The notes under the pieces were generated by a model. The model was not told where the DNA came from. It did not search any database and worked only from the letters and a program-made list of their open reading frames with translations. From positions 191,876 to 255,875 of the forward strand of contig NZ_KK211337.1 in NCBI RefSeq assembly GCF_000621745.1: a DNA stretch of 64,000 nt, written 5' to 3'. Both the position numbers and the translations under genes were made by a program. Position 1 is the first letter of the stretch. Every line of letters starts with the position of its first letter. Of the stretch, positions 52,462-61,876 are shown in pieces. Origin of the DNA: Clostridium beijerinckii HUN142. Lineage in GTDB: Bacteria > Bacillota > Clostridia > Clostridiales > Clostridiaceae.

Positions 52462-52926
52462 ATGAATATATTTGAAGGAAATTTAGTTTCAGAAGGATTA
52501 AAATTTGGAATAGTAGTAGGAAGATTTAATGAATTTATTGGTGGAAAACTTTTAGATGGAGCGATAGATGGGTTAAAGAGGCATGGTGTAAAAGAAGAAG
52601 ATATTGATATTGCATGGGTGCCAGGTGCTTTTGAAATCCCACTAATTGCTAAAAAGATGGCTAAGAGCCCTAAATACGATGGAGTAATATGTTTAGGAGC
52701 AGTAATAAAAGGATCTACATCACATTATGATTATGTTTGCTCAGAAGTATCCAAGGGAATTGCAAGTGTTTCTCTTGAAAGTGGAAAGCCAGTAATTTTT
52801 GGTGTTCTTACAACAAATACTATAGAACAAGCAATTGAAAGAGCGGGAACTAAAGCTGGTAATAAAGGATATGAAAGTGCAGTTTCAGCTATTGAAATGG
52901 CTAACCTACTTAATACAATAGGATAA
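52462..52926 (+). CDS. ribH: 6,7-dimethyl-8-ribityllumazine synthase
   Basis: Penultimate riboflavin step, 60-mer or pentamer-forming enzyme. 154 aa. FGIVVGRFNEFIG, VPGAFEIPL, CLGAVIKGSTSHYDYVC and FGVLTTNTIEQAIERAG are the family blocks; the catalytic His is in TSHYDYV. The ATG at 52462 follows TGGAGG; the TTG at 52447 is within that site. The 158-base gap from ribBA shows no promoter or terminator that I can defend. Confidence 0.97.
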   Translation: MNIFEGNLVSEGLKFGIVVGRFNEFIGGKLLDGAIDGLKRHGVKEEDIDIAWVPGAFEIPLIAKKMAKSPKYDGVICLGAVIKGSTSHYDYVCSEVSKGIASVSLESGKPVIFGVLTTNTIEQAIERAGTKAGNKGYESAVSAIEMANLLNTIG

Positions 52927-53360
52927 AATATTTTTGTGCATAGGGTTCGGTTCCTAAATGATGATGGAACTTATATGCATATTCACCGGAATTGAATATA
53001 TGTCTGTTACATGGGACTATGAAAACATACTTAAAGATTATAAACATATGTATATATTTATATAGGATTAAAGGTATATATTTTTAAAGAAATATATGTA
53101 CGTATAAAAATACTTTCATATATAAATATATAAATATTTATAGGAAACATCAGGTATGACGAGTGGTTAGGCTTATACGATAGGACATGATTTCTAGTAT
53201 AGCATAGATATATATTTGATTTATTATATAAGTACATTCACATAAGAAATCAAATTGTTTGTGTAGTGTAAATAAAGTAAGTTGCTAAAACTACTTGAGG
53301 GGAGAGGGAAACGCTTTGCTTATCCAATTTAGATTGGAATAAGTTTAAGTGGACCCCTCT
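52927..53360. other. Non-coding region downstream of ribH
   Basis: Starts with a possible hairpin (GTGCATA near 52936 with TATGCA near 52974). AT-rich sequence follows without a gene of credible length. A strong fold closes it: GAGGGG (53297-53302) / CCCCTC (53354-53359) around CTTATCCAAT (53319-53328) / ATTGGAATAAG (53333-53343, one bulge), followed by TTTCTCTT. That last structure could be an independent terminator or a relative of the fold-back further on. Confidence 0.4.
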
Positions 53361-53512
53361 TTCTCTTAATTATTTCTGAAGTTTTCATAGTTTTTGGAAT
53401 TAAAATATTTATAATTTTGGTAAGTTCAAACACAAGTATGACCGCTAGTCGTTATATATAAAGAGACAAAACAATTATTAGCTGGATTTATACTATGATA
53501 TATCATTAACTA

Positions 53513-53696
53513 GAAAGCAGAAACATTTTTATGCAGCAGGCATTTGAAAATGAGATGTTAAAAGTTCTTAATTAGAGGTGGTTCCGCTAAAGCTTGTCAC
53601 AATGAAATTTGGATCAAGCTTTAGTGATGCAACCTGCAATTTAGCACTTTCAGCAAAATTTTCATATTCCTGAGAAATAACAATGTTTCTACTTTC
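53513..53696. repeat. Long inverted duplication (fold-back)
   Basis: The left arm 53513-53596 and right arm 53615-53696 are complementary along their length. By eye about three quarters of aligned positions match, with blocks such as GAAAGnAGAAACATT, CAGG, TGAAAAT and CTAAAGCTTG (the last perfect, 53587-53596 with 53615-53624). The loop is 18 bases. The core 53574-53637 resembles the element after purB. The flanks up to 53860 (lacI) hold no gene I can support. Confidence 0.75.
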
Positions 53697-53860
53697 GGTA
53701 GATTAGCTCCTAAGTCTAAATTTAGTGTCATCTATATAAGGAAAAGCATCACAACAGTTTGACTATATTTTGCTTGTGAGATAAACTTAAATTGGATTTA
53801 TTTTCAGCAAGATATTGTGTTTAATTTTTAAACTATGCGGAGCTAAAGGAGGAAGTTAAG

Positions 53861-54865
53861 TTGGCCACTATAAAGGAAATAGCTTCTATTGCAGAAGTTT
53901 CTATATCAACAGTTTCTAGAGTTTTAAATTTTGATGAAACGTTAAATGTAAGTGATGCAACAAGGGAAAAAATATTAAAAATAGCAGATGAACTTGATTA
54001 TGTTTCAGCGAAGACAAAAAAAGCTAAAAATAAGAAAAACAAGGATATAGGGATTATTTACTGGTATAATTATGAGGAAGAATTAGGAGATCCATATTAC
54101 TTATCAATAAGATTAGCTGCTGAAAAAAAATGTAATGAAAATAATTTTAATTTGGTAAAGCTAAGTGAGGATAGCAGTATTGAGGATATTAAGAATGTTA
54201 ACGGAATAATTGCTATCGGAAAGTTCTCTTTAAGTGTCGTGGATAAATTAGCAAGTGCCAATGATAATATAGTATTTGTAGACTTCTCGCCTGATGAAAA
54301 TAGATTTGATTCAGTGATGGCAGATTTAGAAAAAGCAACTTATGAAATATTAAATTACCTGTACGGCTTAGGACATAGGAAAATTGGTTTTATTGGTGGA
54401 AAGAAATTGGAATACATAGATTATAGAGATGCGCATTTAGATAAGAGGGATATAAAATATAAAGAATTTATGGAAAGCAAGGGGATCTATAATCATAGAT
54501 ATATATATGAAACAGAGAGATTCACTTTTAAAGCTGGATATAATCTTATGAAGGAAGCATTAAAATCTAAAAATAATATAACAGCTTTTTTTATTGGAAA
54601 TGATACAATGTCAGTTGGAGCCTACAAAGCAATTTCAGAGGAAGGATTATCAATACCAGATGATATAAGCATAATTGGATTTAATGATCAGCCTAGTGCA
54701 AAATATATGATACCAGCCCTAACTACAATAAGAATACCAAGTGAATATTTAGGAAAAGCGGCAGTTGACTTGCTGCTTGAAAATTTAAATGGTGCTAGGG
54801 AATATAATAAAAAAGTAGTAATACCAACTGAATTTAAAATTAGAGAAAGCTGTAAGAGAATATAA
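53861..54865 (+). CDS. LacI/GalR-family transcriptional regulator
   Basis: 334 aa. The N-terminal helix-turn-helix ATIKEIASIAEVSISTVSRVLN is followed by a hinge, then a periplasmic-binding-protein-like sugar-binding domain (KDIGIIYWY to the end; GHRKIGFIGG, TAFFIGNDTMSVGAYKA, SIIGFNDQPSAKYM). The TTG start is 8 bases from AAGGAGG. It lies directly upstream of and co-oriented with the sugar transporter and beta-galactosidase genes and is presumably their repressor. Similar to MsmR/GalR regulators of galactosides, ligand inferred only. Confidence 0.92.
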   Translation: MATIKEIASIAEVSISTVSRVLNFDETLNVSDATREKILKIADELDYVSAKTKKAKNKKNKDIGIIYWYNYEEELGDPYYLSIRLAAEKKCNENNFNLVKLSEDSSIEDIKNVNGIIAIGKFSLSVVDKLASANDNIVFVDFSPDENRFDSVMADLEKATYEILNYLYGLGHRKIGFIGGKKLEYIDYRDAHLDKRDIKYKEFMESKGIYNHRYIYETERFTFKAGYNLMKEALKSKNNITAFFIGNDTMSVGAYKAISEEGLSIPDDISIIGFNDQPSAKYMIPALTTIRIPSEYLGKAAVDLLLENLNGAREYNKKVVIPTEFKIRESCKRI

Positions 54866-54874
54866 TAACTAAGA

Positions 54875-54912
54875 AGTAGCCTTTTTTGTAGAAAAGGGTT
54901 ACTATTTTTTTG
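54875..54912 (+). terminator. Intrinsic terminator after lacI-type gene
   Basis: AGTAGCCTTTT (54875-54885) pairs with AAAAGGGTTACT (54892-54903), with G-U pairs, then T7. It separates the regulator from the transporter operon. Confidence 0.8.
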
Positions 54913-55060
54913 CTATAAATCTAAGCATTTAAACTTTTAAAGGACTAAATAAAGAAAAAATAAAAAAACTATGCTAAACATTTATATTAGGCTAATAAAA
55001 AAAGTACTAATAACTAAAAAAAGTACAAATACAAATGTTAATATTATAAAATTATTACAA

Positions 55061-55099
55061 ATTGATATCAATATTTCAATAACGATTACTATATTGAAA
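55061..55099. promoter_or_regulatory. Candidate LacI-type operators
   Basis: A perfect 12-base palindrome ATTGATATCAAT (55061-55072) and an overlapping-neighbour inverted repeat TTTCAATA (55074-55081) / TATTGAAA (55092-55099) lie 85-120 bases upstream of the binding-protein gene. A TACAAT (55104-55109) may be the -10. The rest of the 318-base gap is AT-rich. Confidence 0.4.
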
Positions 55100-55183
55100 A
55101 TGCTACAATGTAAACAAATACATAACTAATATAAATTAGAAAATTACTTATGTATAAACTTTAATTTCAAGGGGGAATAATTT

Positions 55184-56497
55184 ATGAAACTTAAAAAAGT
55201 TATGGCTGCAGTTGTAACTGGAATGATGGCTTTTAGTTTAATGGCGTGTGGTTCATCATCAGGTGGTGGCAGCACTGGATCATCAAGCAAAGGAAAAGAT
55301 GATAAAACAATTACTATCTGGGCTTGGGATGATACATTCAATATAAAAGCAGCTAATATGGCTAAAGAAAAATATTTAAAGAATCATCCGGATGTAACTA
55401 TTAATGTAGTAAGTATGGCACAAGATGATGTGGTACAAAAATTAAATACAGGCCTTTCGTCAGGGACATATGATGGGCTTCCTAATGTTGTGTTAATTGA
55501 AGACTATAAAATTCAAAATTATTTGCAATCTTATCCAGGTGAGATTAAAGATTTAAGTGAAAAAATAGACAAAAGCAAATTCATGGATTACAAATTAAAA
55601 TCCATGCAGCAAGGGGATAAGACTTATGGAGTACCATTTGATAGTGGTGTCACAGCATTATTTTATAGAACAGATTTAATTGAACAAGCTGGATACAAAA
55701 AAGAAGATATGCAAAATCTTACTTGGGAGAAATATATAGAAATTGGTAAGGCTGTTAAAGCTAAGACTGGAAAAGCTATGATAACTATAGATCCAAGTGA
55801 TTTAAATCAACTAAGAGCTATGATGCAGTCAGCTGGTTCATGGTATGTTAAAGAAGATGGAAAGACAGTAAATATTGCTGGTAATCAAGCTTTAAAAGAT
55901 GCAATTAATATATATAAGCAAATGGTTGACGCAGGTATTACAAAGCAAGTATCTGGATGGGATGCATTTATAGCAGCATTCCAAAAAGGTGACGTTGCTA
56001 CTGTACCAAGTGGATGCTGGGTTTCTTCTTCAATACAAGCTTCTGAAGACCAAAGTGGAAAATGGGCAGTAGCAGCTATTCCAAGAATGGCTTCAAATCC
56101 AAAATCAGTTAATGCATCTAACCTTGGTGGCAGCAGCTGGTATGTTCTAGATAAGGTTGGAAATTCAGATTTAGCTGCTGACTTTTTAGCAAATACTTTT
56201 GCATCAGATGATGCTTTAATGAATGATTTGGTTCCAGCAATTGGTTTAGTAAGTACCTTAAAATCAGCAAGTACAAGCGGAAATTATAGTAAGCCAATAA
56301 AATTTTATGGAGATCAACAAGTGTTTAAAGATTTATCAGCATGGGCTGAAAAGGTTCCATCTGTAAACTATGGTCTTTACACATATCAATTGGAAAGTGT
56401 TATGTCAGAAGGAATGCAAGCTATTGTTAACGGAGCTGACATAGATGAAACTCTTCAAAAAACTCAAGCTCAAGCAGAGGCAGCTGTAAGTAAATAA
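55184..56497 (+). CDS. Extracellular solute (sugar)-binding lipoprotein, ABC transporter
   Basis: 437 aa. Lipoprotein signal: Lys-rich start, hydrophobic core, lipobox SLMAC with Cys22, then a Gly/Ser-rich linker. The mature part is a family-1 solute-binding protein (TITIWAWDDTFNIKAANMAKEKY, GTYDGLPNVVLIEDY, GVPFDSGVTALFYRTDL). Tryptophan-rich segments suggest an oligosaccharide ligand. GGGGG precedes the ATG. Followed by a 12-bp hairpin, then the two permeases. Confidence 0.93.
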   Translation: MKLKKVMAAVVTGMMAFSLMACGSSSGGGSTGSSSKGKDDKTITIWAWDDTFNIKAANMAKEKYLKNHPDVTINVVSMAQDDVVQKLNTGLSSGTYDGLPNVVLIEDYKIQNYLQSYPGEIKDLSEKIDKSKFMDYKLKSMQQGDKTYGVPFDSGVTALFYRTDLIEQAGYKKEDMQNLTWEKYIEIGKAVKAKTGKAMITIDPSDLNQLRAMMQSAGSWYVKEDGKTVNIAGNQALKDAINIYKQMVDAGITKQVSGWDAFIAAFQKGDVATVPSGCWVSSSIQASEDQSGKWAVAAIPRMASNPKSVNASNLGGSSWYVLDKVGNSDLAADFLANTFASDDALMNDLVPAIGLVSTLKSASTSGNYSKPIKFYGDQQVFKDLSAWAEKVPSVNYGLYTYQLESVMSEGMQAIVNGADIDETLQKTQAQAEAAVSK

Positions 56498-56537
56498 TAC
56501 AGATAAAATAACCGTAATTTGAAAAATATGAATTTAT

Positions 56538-56589
56538 AAAGGCTATTTGTTAAAAGTTTAAATGCATGTTTAGCAAATAGCCTTTTACA
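56538..56589 (+). other. Intercistronic hairpin
   Basis: AAAGGCTATTTG (56538-56549) pairs perfectly with CAAATAGCCTTT (56574-56585). It lies between the binding-protein and permease genes and has no T-tract. It is the type of structure that stabilises the upstream message and lowers permease expression. Confidence 0.6.
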
Positions 56590-56610
56590 AATCCTAAAGG
56601 AGTTGAAAAA

Positions 56611-57507
56611 ATGAAACGCAAAATTGGATCTGGTATTAACAGCAAAGAAAACTTTTGGGGATGGATTTATGTAGCATTAGGTACATTTTTAATAGGACTA
56701 TTTGTGTTTTTTCCAATGATACAATCTTTGATAATGTCACTACAATCAGGTAAAGGTAATAACTTGAAATTTAGTGGTTTTAGTAACTATGTAAGAATGT
56801 TTTCAGATGCAACTTTGATTAAAGCAGTTGGAAATACATTTATATTTTTAATAGTCCAAGTTCCAATAATGATTATTTTAGCACTTATTATTTCTTCAGT
56901 TCTCAATGATAAAAAATTAAAATTTAGTGGCTTTTTTAGAACAGCAATTTTCTTACCTTGTGTAGCATCCTTAGTTGGGTATTCAGTTATTATAAAGAGC
57001 ATATTTGCATCAGATGGTTTAGTAAATAAATTGCTTATCAATATACATTTAATTTCAGTACCAATTGAATGGATTACAGATCCATTTTGGGCTAAGATAT
57101 TGATTATTATAGCCATAACATGGAGATGGACAGGTTATAATATGATATTTTATTTGTCAGGCTTACAAAATATTGATCATTCTATTTATGAAGCAGCAGA
57201 AATTGATGGGGCATCTCCATTTAGAAAATTCACATCTATAACAGTGCCACTATTAAAACCTATAATATTATTTACAACAATTACTTCAACAATTGGTACA
57301 CTGCAGTTATTTGATGAACCAATGAATATCACAAAAGGCGGTCCGGCCAATGCAACAACAACTATTTCGAAATATATATATGATTTATGTTTCACATATA
57401 CACCAGACTTTGGATATGCAACATCAGTAGCTTATCTTGTTGTTATTATAGTGGTAGTGTTAGCTATAATCCAATTCAAAATAGGAGGAGATAAGAATGA
57501 CAAGTAA
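56611..57507 (+). CDS. Sugar ABC transporter permease 1
   Basis: 298 aa with six membrane segments; MalF/UgpA-type binding-protein-dependent permease. The EAA loop, which contacts the ATPase, is EAAEIDGASPFRKFTSITVPLLKP (about residues 193-216). Overlaps the next permease by 11 bases. No ATPase gene follows. Confidence 0.95.
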   Translation: MKRKIGSGINSKENFWGWIYVALGTFLIGLFVFFPMIQSLIMSLQSGKGNNLKFSGFSNYVRMFSDATLIKAVGNTFIFLIVQVPIMIILALIISSVLNDKKLKFSGFFRTAIFLPCVASLVGYSVIIKSIFASDGLVNKLLINIHLISVPIEWITDPFWAKILIIIAITWRWTGYNMIFYLSGLQNIDHSIYEAAEIDGASPFRKFTSITVPLLKPIILFTTITSTIGTLQLFDEPMNITKGGPANATTTISKYIYDLCFTYTPDFGYATSVAYLVVIIVVVLAIIQFKIGGDKNDK

Positions 57508-58330
57508 AATGAATAGAGTATTTAAATATATATTTTTGAGTATAGCATCTTTTGTTTCTATATTTCCGTTTTTTTGGATGGTTATTAGTGCAACAAATAA
57601 ATCTGTTGATGTAACAAGAGGAAAACTAATTCCCGGGCATAGCTTTATGGAAAATTTAAATAATCTTTTTAAGCCAGAATTGGGATTTGCTTCTTCCTTA
57701 GTTAATTCAGCAGAAATCGCAATTATAACTACAATTCTTGCACTTCTTGTTTCGTCTATAGCAGGGTATGGGTTTGAAATATTTAGAACAAAAGCTAGAG
57801 ATAGACTATTTAACATTTTACTTTTGTCTATGATGGTTCCATTTTCAGCTCTAATGATTCCATTATTCAAATTTTTCTCAAATTTAAAAAGTTCACCATT
57901 AAGTTTTCTTGGAGTAAACACATTATGGGCTGTAGTTTTGCCTAGTGTTTGTACCGCATTTTTAATTTTCTTCTTTAGACAAAATGCAAAATCATTTCCT
58001 AAAGAAATTTTAGAAGCAGCAAGAATTGATGGTTTGGGGGAAGCTGGAATTTTCTTTAAGATATTTTTCCCAACTATGAGAACAACCTATGCAGCAGCAG
58101 CGATTATAACATTTATGAGTGCATGGAATGCTTATTTATGGCCATTGATTGCACTACAATCACCAGAAAAGAAAACTGTTTTACTTATAATTTCAAAGTT
58201 AGCGTCAAGTTACTCTCCAGATTATGGATTAATAATGATGGCTATAGTAATTACGACATTACCAACTGCATTTGTATTCTTTGTTATGCAAAAACACTTT
58301 GTTGCAGGAATGACAGGTTCAATAAAATAA
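57497..58330 (+). CDS. Sugar ABC transporter permease 2
   Basis: 277 aa, MalG/UgpE type, six membrane segments. The EAA loop is EAARIDGLGEAGIFFKIFFPTMR (about residues 172-194). It starts inside the preceding permease; AGGAGG lies in the end of that gene. The missing ATPase is expected to come from a shared MsmX/UgpC-type subunit encoded elsewhere (inference from known Firmicute carbohydrate importers). Confidence 0.95.
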   Translation: MTSKMNRVFKYIFLSIASFVSIFPFFWMVISATNKSVDVTRGKLIPGHSFMENLNNLFKPELGFASSLVNSAEIAIITTILALLVSSIAGYGFEIFRTKARDRLFNILLLSMMVPFSALMIPLFKFFSNLKSSPLSFLGVNTLWAVVLPSVCTAFLIFFFRQNAKSFPKEILEAARIDGLGEAGIFFKIFFPTMRTTYAAAAIITFMSAWNAYLWPLIALQSPEKKTVLLIISKLASSYSPDYGLIMMAIVITTLPTAFVFFVMQKHFVAGMTGSIK

Positions 58331-58384
58331 AGAATTGGACATTAAGAAGAATAAGAGTTTTATAAAATATTGGAGGGAAAGCTT

Positions 58385-60478
58385 ATGAAGAAGGAATTTC
58401 CAGTACTTAATGGTAAAATAAATGGATTTTTACATGGCGGTGACTATAATCCAGATCAATGGCTAAACTATCCTGAAGTGTTAAAAGAAGATGTGCGGCT
58501 TATGAAACTTGCAAATTGCAATTGTGTATCAATAAACATATTTGGCTGGAGTGCAATAGAGCCAGAAGAAGGAAAGTATGAATTTGATTGGTTAGATAAA
58601 ATTATGAATGATATGGCAGAAAACAATATCCATGTAATTCTATCTACTCCAAGTGGTGCAAGACCTGCATGGATGTCAGAAAAATATCCAGAGGTTTTAA
58701 GAGTAAATAGCGATAGAAGTAGAAAACTTCATGGTCAAAGACACAATCATTGTTTTACCTCACCTGTTTATAGAAAAAAGACATATGAAATAAATAAAAT
58801 TCTTGCTGACAGATATAAAGATCATCCGGCACTCATTATGTGGCATGTTTCTAATGAATATGGAGGAGAATGTCACTGTGATCTATGTCAAGATGCTTTT
58901 AGAGAATGGCTTAAAAGAAAGTACGATAATAATTTAGATAAATTAAATGAGGCTTGGTGGACTGGTTTCTGGAGTCATAGATTTAACAGTTGGTCACAAA
59001 TCGAAAGTCCGTCTGAAAAGGGTGAGATGTTTGTTCATGGACATAATTTAGATTGGAAGCGGTTCGTTACAGATCAGACAATAGATTTTTATAAAAATGA
59101 AATTGCCCCCATAAGAGAAATAACACCTAACATACCTGTGACAGCTAATTTTATGGGGAATTATCCACGTATGGGCTTATTTACAGGCTTAGATTATTGG
59201 AAGTTTGCAAAAGAAGTAGATGTAGCTGCATGGGATAACTATCCTGCATGGCATAATGATTTTGAAAGCACTGAAGAGCTTGCAGCTAATGTTAGTTTTG
59301 TACATGATATATACAGGTCGTTAAAAGGTGGACAGCCGTTTTTAATAATGGAAAGTACTCCAAGTCTCGTAAATTGGCATGATACTAATAAATTAAAGCG
59401 CCCTGGAATGCATTTATTATCATCAATGCAAGGTGTGGCTCATGGAGCAGATTCTGTTCTATACTTCCAATGGAGAAAAGGAAGAGGAGCTTCAGAAAAA
59501 TTTCATGGTGCCGTTGTAGATCATTGTGGCCATGAGAATACAAGAGTATTTAGAGAAGTTACAGAAGTTGGAGAAGTCTTAAAAAAGATTAAAGAAATCC
59601 AAGGGTCAATTAAAGAATCAGAAGTGGCCATAATATTTGATGTTGAAAACTTATGGGCTATCGATGATGCACAGGGATTAAAAAAATATAGAAAGGGCTA
59701 TGAAGAAAGCTGTCAAGCAGCTTATAAAGTATTTTGGGAAAATGGAATTTCAGTAGATATTATTAATATGGATTGTGATATATCAGATTATAAACTTGTA
59801 ATAGCACCAATGCTATATATGATAAGACCAAATGTTGCAAAAAGAATTAATGAATTTGTAAAGACAGGAGGAACTTTTGTAACCACTTATTTCAGTGGAA
59901 TGGTGGATGAAAATGATCTCTGTTTTTTAGGGGGATTTCCAGGACCACTTCGAGAAGTAACTGGAATATGGTCAGAAGAAATAGATTCACTATATGATAA
60001 TGAAGTGAATTATATAGAATTTAAAGATGATAAAATTAAAGAATTAAAGAGACAATATGAAGTAAGAGATTACTGTGAATTGATCCATGTAGAAACCGCA
60101 GAAGTTCTTGGAGTATATAAAGAAGATTTTTATGCTGACATGCCTGCGTTAACAGTTAATAACTATGGATATGGAAAAGCATATTATATTTCAGCAAGAA
60201 CGGGAGCAGATTTTAACAATGATTTTTATTCAAAGCTTATTAAGGATTTAAATATTAAGAGCGTTATAGATGGGGAATTGCCACAAGGTGTCACAGCTCA
60301 AATGCGTTCCAATAAAAATAATAAATATACTTTCATTATGAATTTCACTGAAGAAGAAAAGAAGGTAGATTTAGGAGAAGAAGTATATTTTGATATGATT
60401 TCTGATGGAGAAATTAGTGGAAAGATCACATTAGATAAATATGGTCTAAAAATACTAAAGCAAGTTAATTGTAATTAA
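58385..60478 (+). CDS. GH42 beta-galactosidase
   Basis: 697 aa, cytoplasmic. Glycoside hydrolase family 42: HGGDYNPDQW at the N-terminus, acid/base Glu158 in MWHVSNEYGGECHC, nucleophile Glu323 in FLIMESTPS, and a Cys cluster CHCDLC typical of the zinc-binding subset. C-terminal trimerisation domain (DVENLWAIDD onward) and a small beta domain. The ATG at 58385 follows TTGGAGGGA. The operon therefore imports a galactoside and cleaves it inside the cell; galacto-oligosaccharides or plant galactan fragments fit best. Confidence 0.93.
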   Translation: MKKEFPVLNGKINGFLHGGDYNPDQWLNYPEVLKEDVRLMKLANCNCVSINIFGWSAIEPEEGKYEFDWLDKIMNDMAENNIHVILSTPSGARPAWMSEKYPEVLRVNSDRSRKLHGQRHNHCFTSPVYRKKTYEINKILADRYKDHPALIMWHVSNEYGGECHCDLCQDAFREWLKRKYDNNLDKLNEAWWTGFWSHRFNSWSQIESPSEKGEMFVHGHNLDWKRFVTDQTIDFYKNEIAPIREITPNIPVTANFMGNYPRMGLFTGLDYWKFAKEVDVAAWDNYPAWHNDFESTEELAANVSFVHDIYRSLKGGQPFLIMESTPSLVNWHDTNKLKRPGMHLLSSMQGVAHGADSVLYFQWRKGRGASEKFHGAVVDHCGHENTRVFREVTEVGEVLKKIKEIQGSIKESEVAIIFDVENLWAIDDAQGLKKYRKGYEESCQAAYKVFWENGISVDIINMDCDISDYKLVIAPMLYMIRPNVAKRINEFVKTGGTFVTTYFSGMVDENDLCFLGGFPGPLREVTGIWSEEIDSLYDNEVNYIEFKDDKIKELKRQYEVRDYCELIHVETAEVLGVYKEDFYADMPALTVNNYGYGKAYYISARTGADFNNDFYSKLIKDLNIKSVIDGELPQGVTAQMRSNKNNKYTFIMNFTEEEKKVDLGEEVYFDMISDGEISGKITLDKYGLKILKQVNCN

Positions 60479-60626
60479 TTATTAGAATGAGAAAAATTCT
60501 TTATGTATATATGTTGCAATAATAAATTCACATTTAAAATTCTAGTAAGACAAGTGTTTAGTTAAGACCAGAATGTAGAAATTAAATTTCGATATATATA
60601 TATTAAAAAATTAAAATATTACCCCC

Positions 60627-60690
60627 AAATAAGATAAAATCACTATAAATAATTTAAAAGTTTGTAGTGATTTTATCTTATTTATAAGTG
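60627..60690 (+). terminator. Terminator of the galactoside operon
   Basis: A perfect 19-bp stem, 60627-60645 with 60665-60683, with a 19-base loop and short T/A flanks. The other parts of the 332-base gap show no gene. Confidence 0.75.
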
Positions 60691-60810
60691 AGGAAAAGAA
60701 TGAAAATTAACAATGAACTAATTTAATGATATACTATAATTAAACTAAATAGGTATAAATTAGATGAAGCGTTTTTAGTAAATGATAAAAAGTGAAAGGA
60801 CAAGTTGTTT

Positions 60811-61743
60811 ATGGATAATAGCAAAATTTGTGTTGTAGGATTAGGTGGGGTTGGAGGATATATTGGCTGTATGCTTGCAAAGCATTTTTCCAATGTGTAT
60901 TTTTTAGCAAGAGGCAAAAGATTAGAATCAATAAAAAATAATGGGTTAAAGTTATACAGTGATCTTCATGGAGAATTAACTGTTCATCCTAAATTAGCAA
61001 GCGATAATGCTAATGAAATTGGAACAATGGATTATATTTTTATATGTGTTAAACATTTTTCTTTGGAACAAGTATGTAAACAAATAATACCGATGATTAA
61101 TGAAAATACTATAATAATTCCATTAATGAATGGAGTTGGAGTGTCTGAAAAAGTAAGAAAGCTTGTACATGGGGGCCAAGTTATCGATAGTCTAATTTAT
61201 ATAGTTTCTGGAGCGGAGAAAGATTTTTCAATACATCATGCAAGTCCTTATTGTAAGGTACATATAGGATATGGATTGAAAAAAAGTGATGAAGTAGAAA
61301 ATGTATTAATTAGAATTCAAAAAATGTTACAAGAAGCTGAAATTATTTGTAAAATAGAAAAAGATATAGAAGCTGCTATTTGGAAAAAATATATATTAAA
61401 TTGTGCATATAACATAATAACTGCTTATTATAACGCAACAACAGCAGAAATTATAAAAAATGATGAAGCAGTTAAGCAAACTAAAATATTACTAAAAGAA
61501 GCTTGCGCTGTAGCTCGTAAATTAAAAATAAATATTTCTGATGAGTTAGAAGAAGAGCATTTTTATCACTTAATGCATAAACAAGCGGGAGAATCAACAA
61601 GTTCATTAAAAAGAGATATTGAAGCAGGAAGACAAAATGAATTAGAAGTTTTTTCGGGAAATTTAATTGAACTAGCTTCGATATGTCAGGTAGAAGTTCC
61701 AATGAGTCAATTTTTCTATGGTGAATTAAAGAAAAAAAGTTAA
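60811..61743 (+). CDS. panE: Ketopantoate reductase family protein
   Basis: 310 aa. ApbA/PanE-type NADPH enzyme reducing 2-dehydropantoate to pantoate (pantothenate and CoA synthesis). Rossmann motif KICVVGLGGVGGYIG at the N-terminus, PLMNGVG, then a helical C-terminal domain with EAAIWKKYILNCAYN (catalytic Lys) and HLMHKQAGESTSSLKRDIEAGRQNE (conserved Glu and Ser). The ATG at 60811 and a TTG at 60805 share the AAAGGA site. It lies alone between the sugar operon and a two-component system; other pan genes are not nearby. Confidence 0.85.
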   Translation: MDNSKICVVGLGGVGGYIGCMLAKHFSNVYFLARGKRLESIKNNGLKLYSDLHGELTVHPKLASDNANEIGTMDYIFICVKHFSLEQVCKQIIPMINENTIIIPLMNGVGVSEKVRKLVHGGQVIDSLIYIVSGAEKDFSIHHASPYCKVHIGYGLKKSDEVENVLIRIQKMLQEAEIICKIEKDIEAAIWKKYILNCAYNIITAYYNATTAEIIKNDEAVKQTKILLKEACAVARKLKINISDELEEEHFYHLMHKQAGESTSSLKRDIEAGRQNELEVFSGNLIELASICQVEVPMSQFFYGELKKKS

Positions 61744-61770
61744 GAAATATAAAGGCTGTCTTATTATTAA

Positions 61771-61828
61771 AAAAGCTATAATATGTTGCATTTAAAATTT
61801 AGCAGAACATATTATAGTTTTTATTTTT
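61771..61828. terminator. Bidirectional terminator between panE and the histidine kinase
   Basis: CTATAATATGTT (61776-61787) pairs perfectly with AACATATTATAG (61806-61817), with an A-run on the left and a T-run on the right, suiting both convergent genes. Confidence 0.8.
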
Positions 61829-61876
61829 TGTGATAAATGTATATTACTTGTTAACGAAAATAAAAGAAATTAAAAG

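Noticed and set aside
53150..53215. tRNA-like stretch (AGGTATGACGAGTGGTTAGGC)
   Set aside because: Has a GGTTAGGC-like string but no T-loop GTTCGA, no acceptor stem and no CCA; not a tRNA.
55074..55095. Catabolite-responsive element (cre) overlapping AACGATTAC upstream of the binding-protein gene
   Set aside because: The central CG and some flanks fit, but key positions of the cre consensus do not; kept only as an inverted repeat/operator candidate.
58123..58365. 80-codon + strand frame inside the second permease and running to the beta-galactosidase
   Set aside because: Out-of-frame shadow of the permease; Cys/Tyr/Asn-rich composition unlike a protein, no ribosome binding site.
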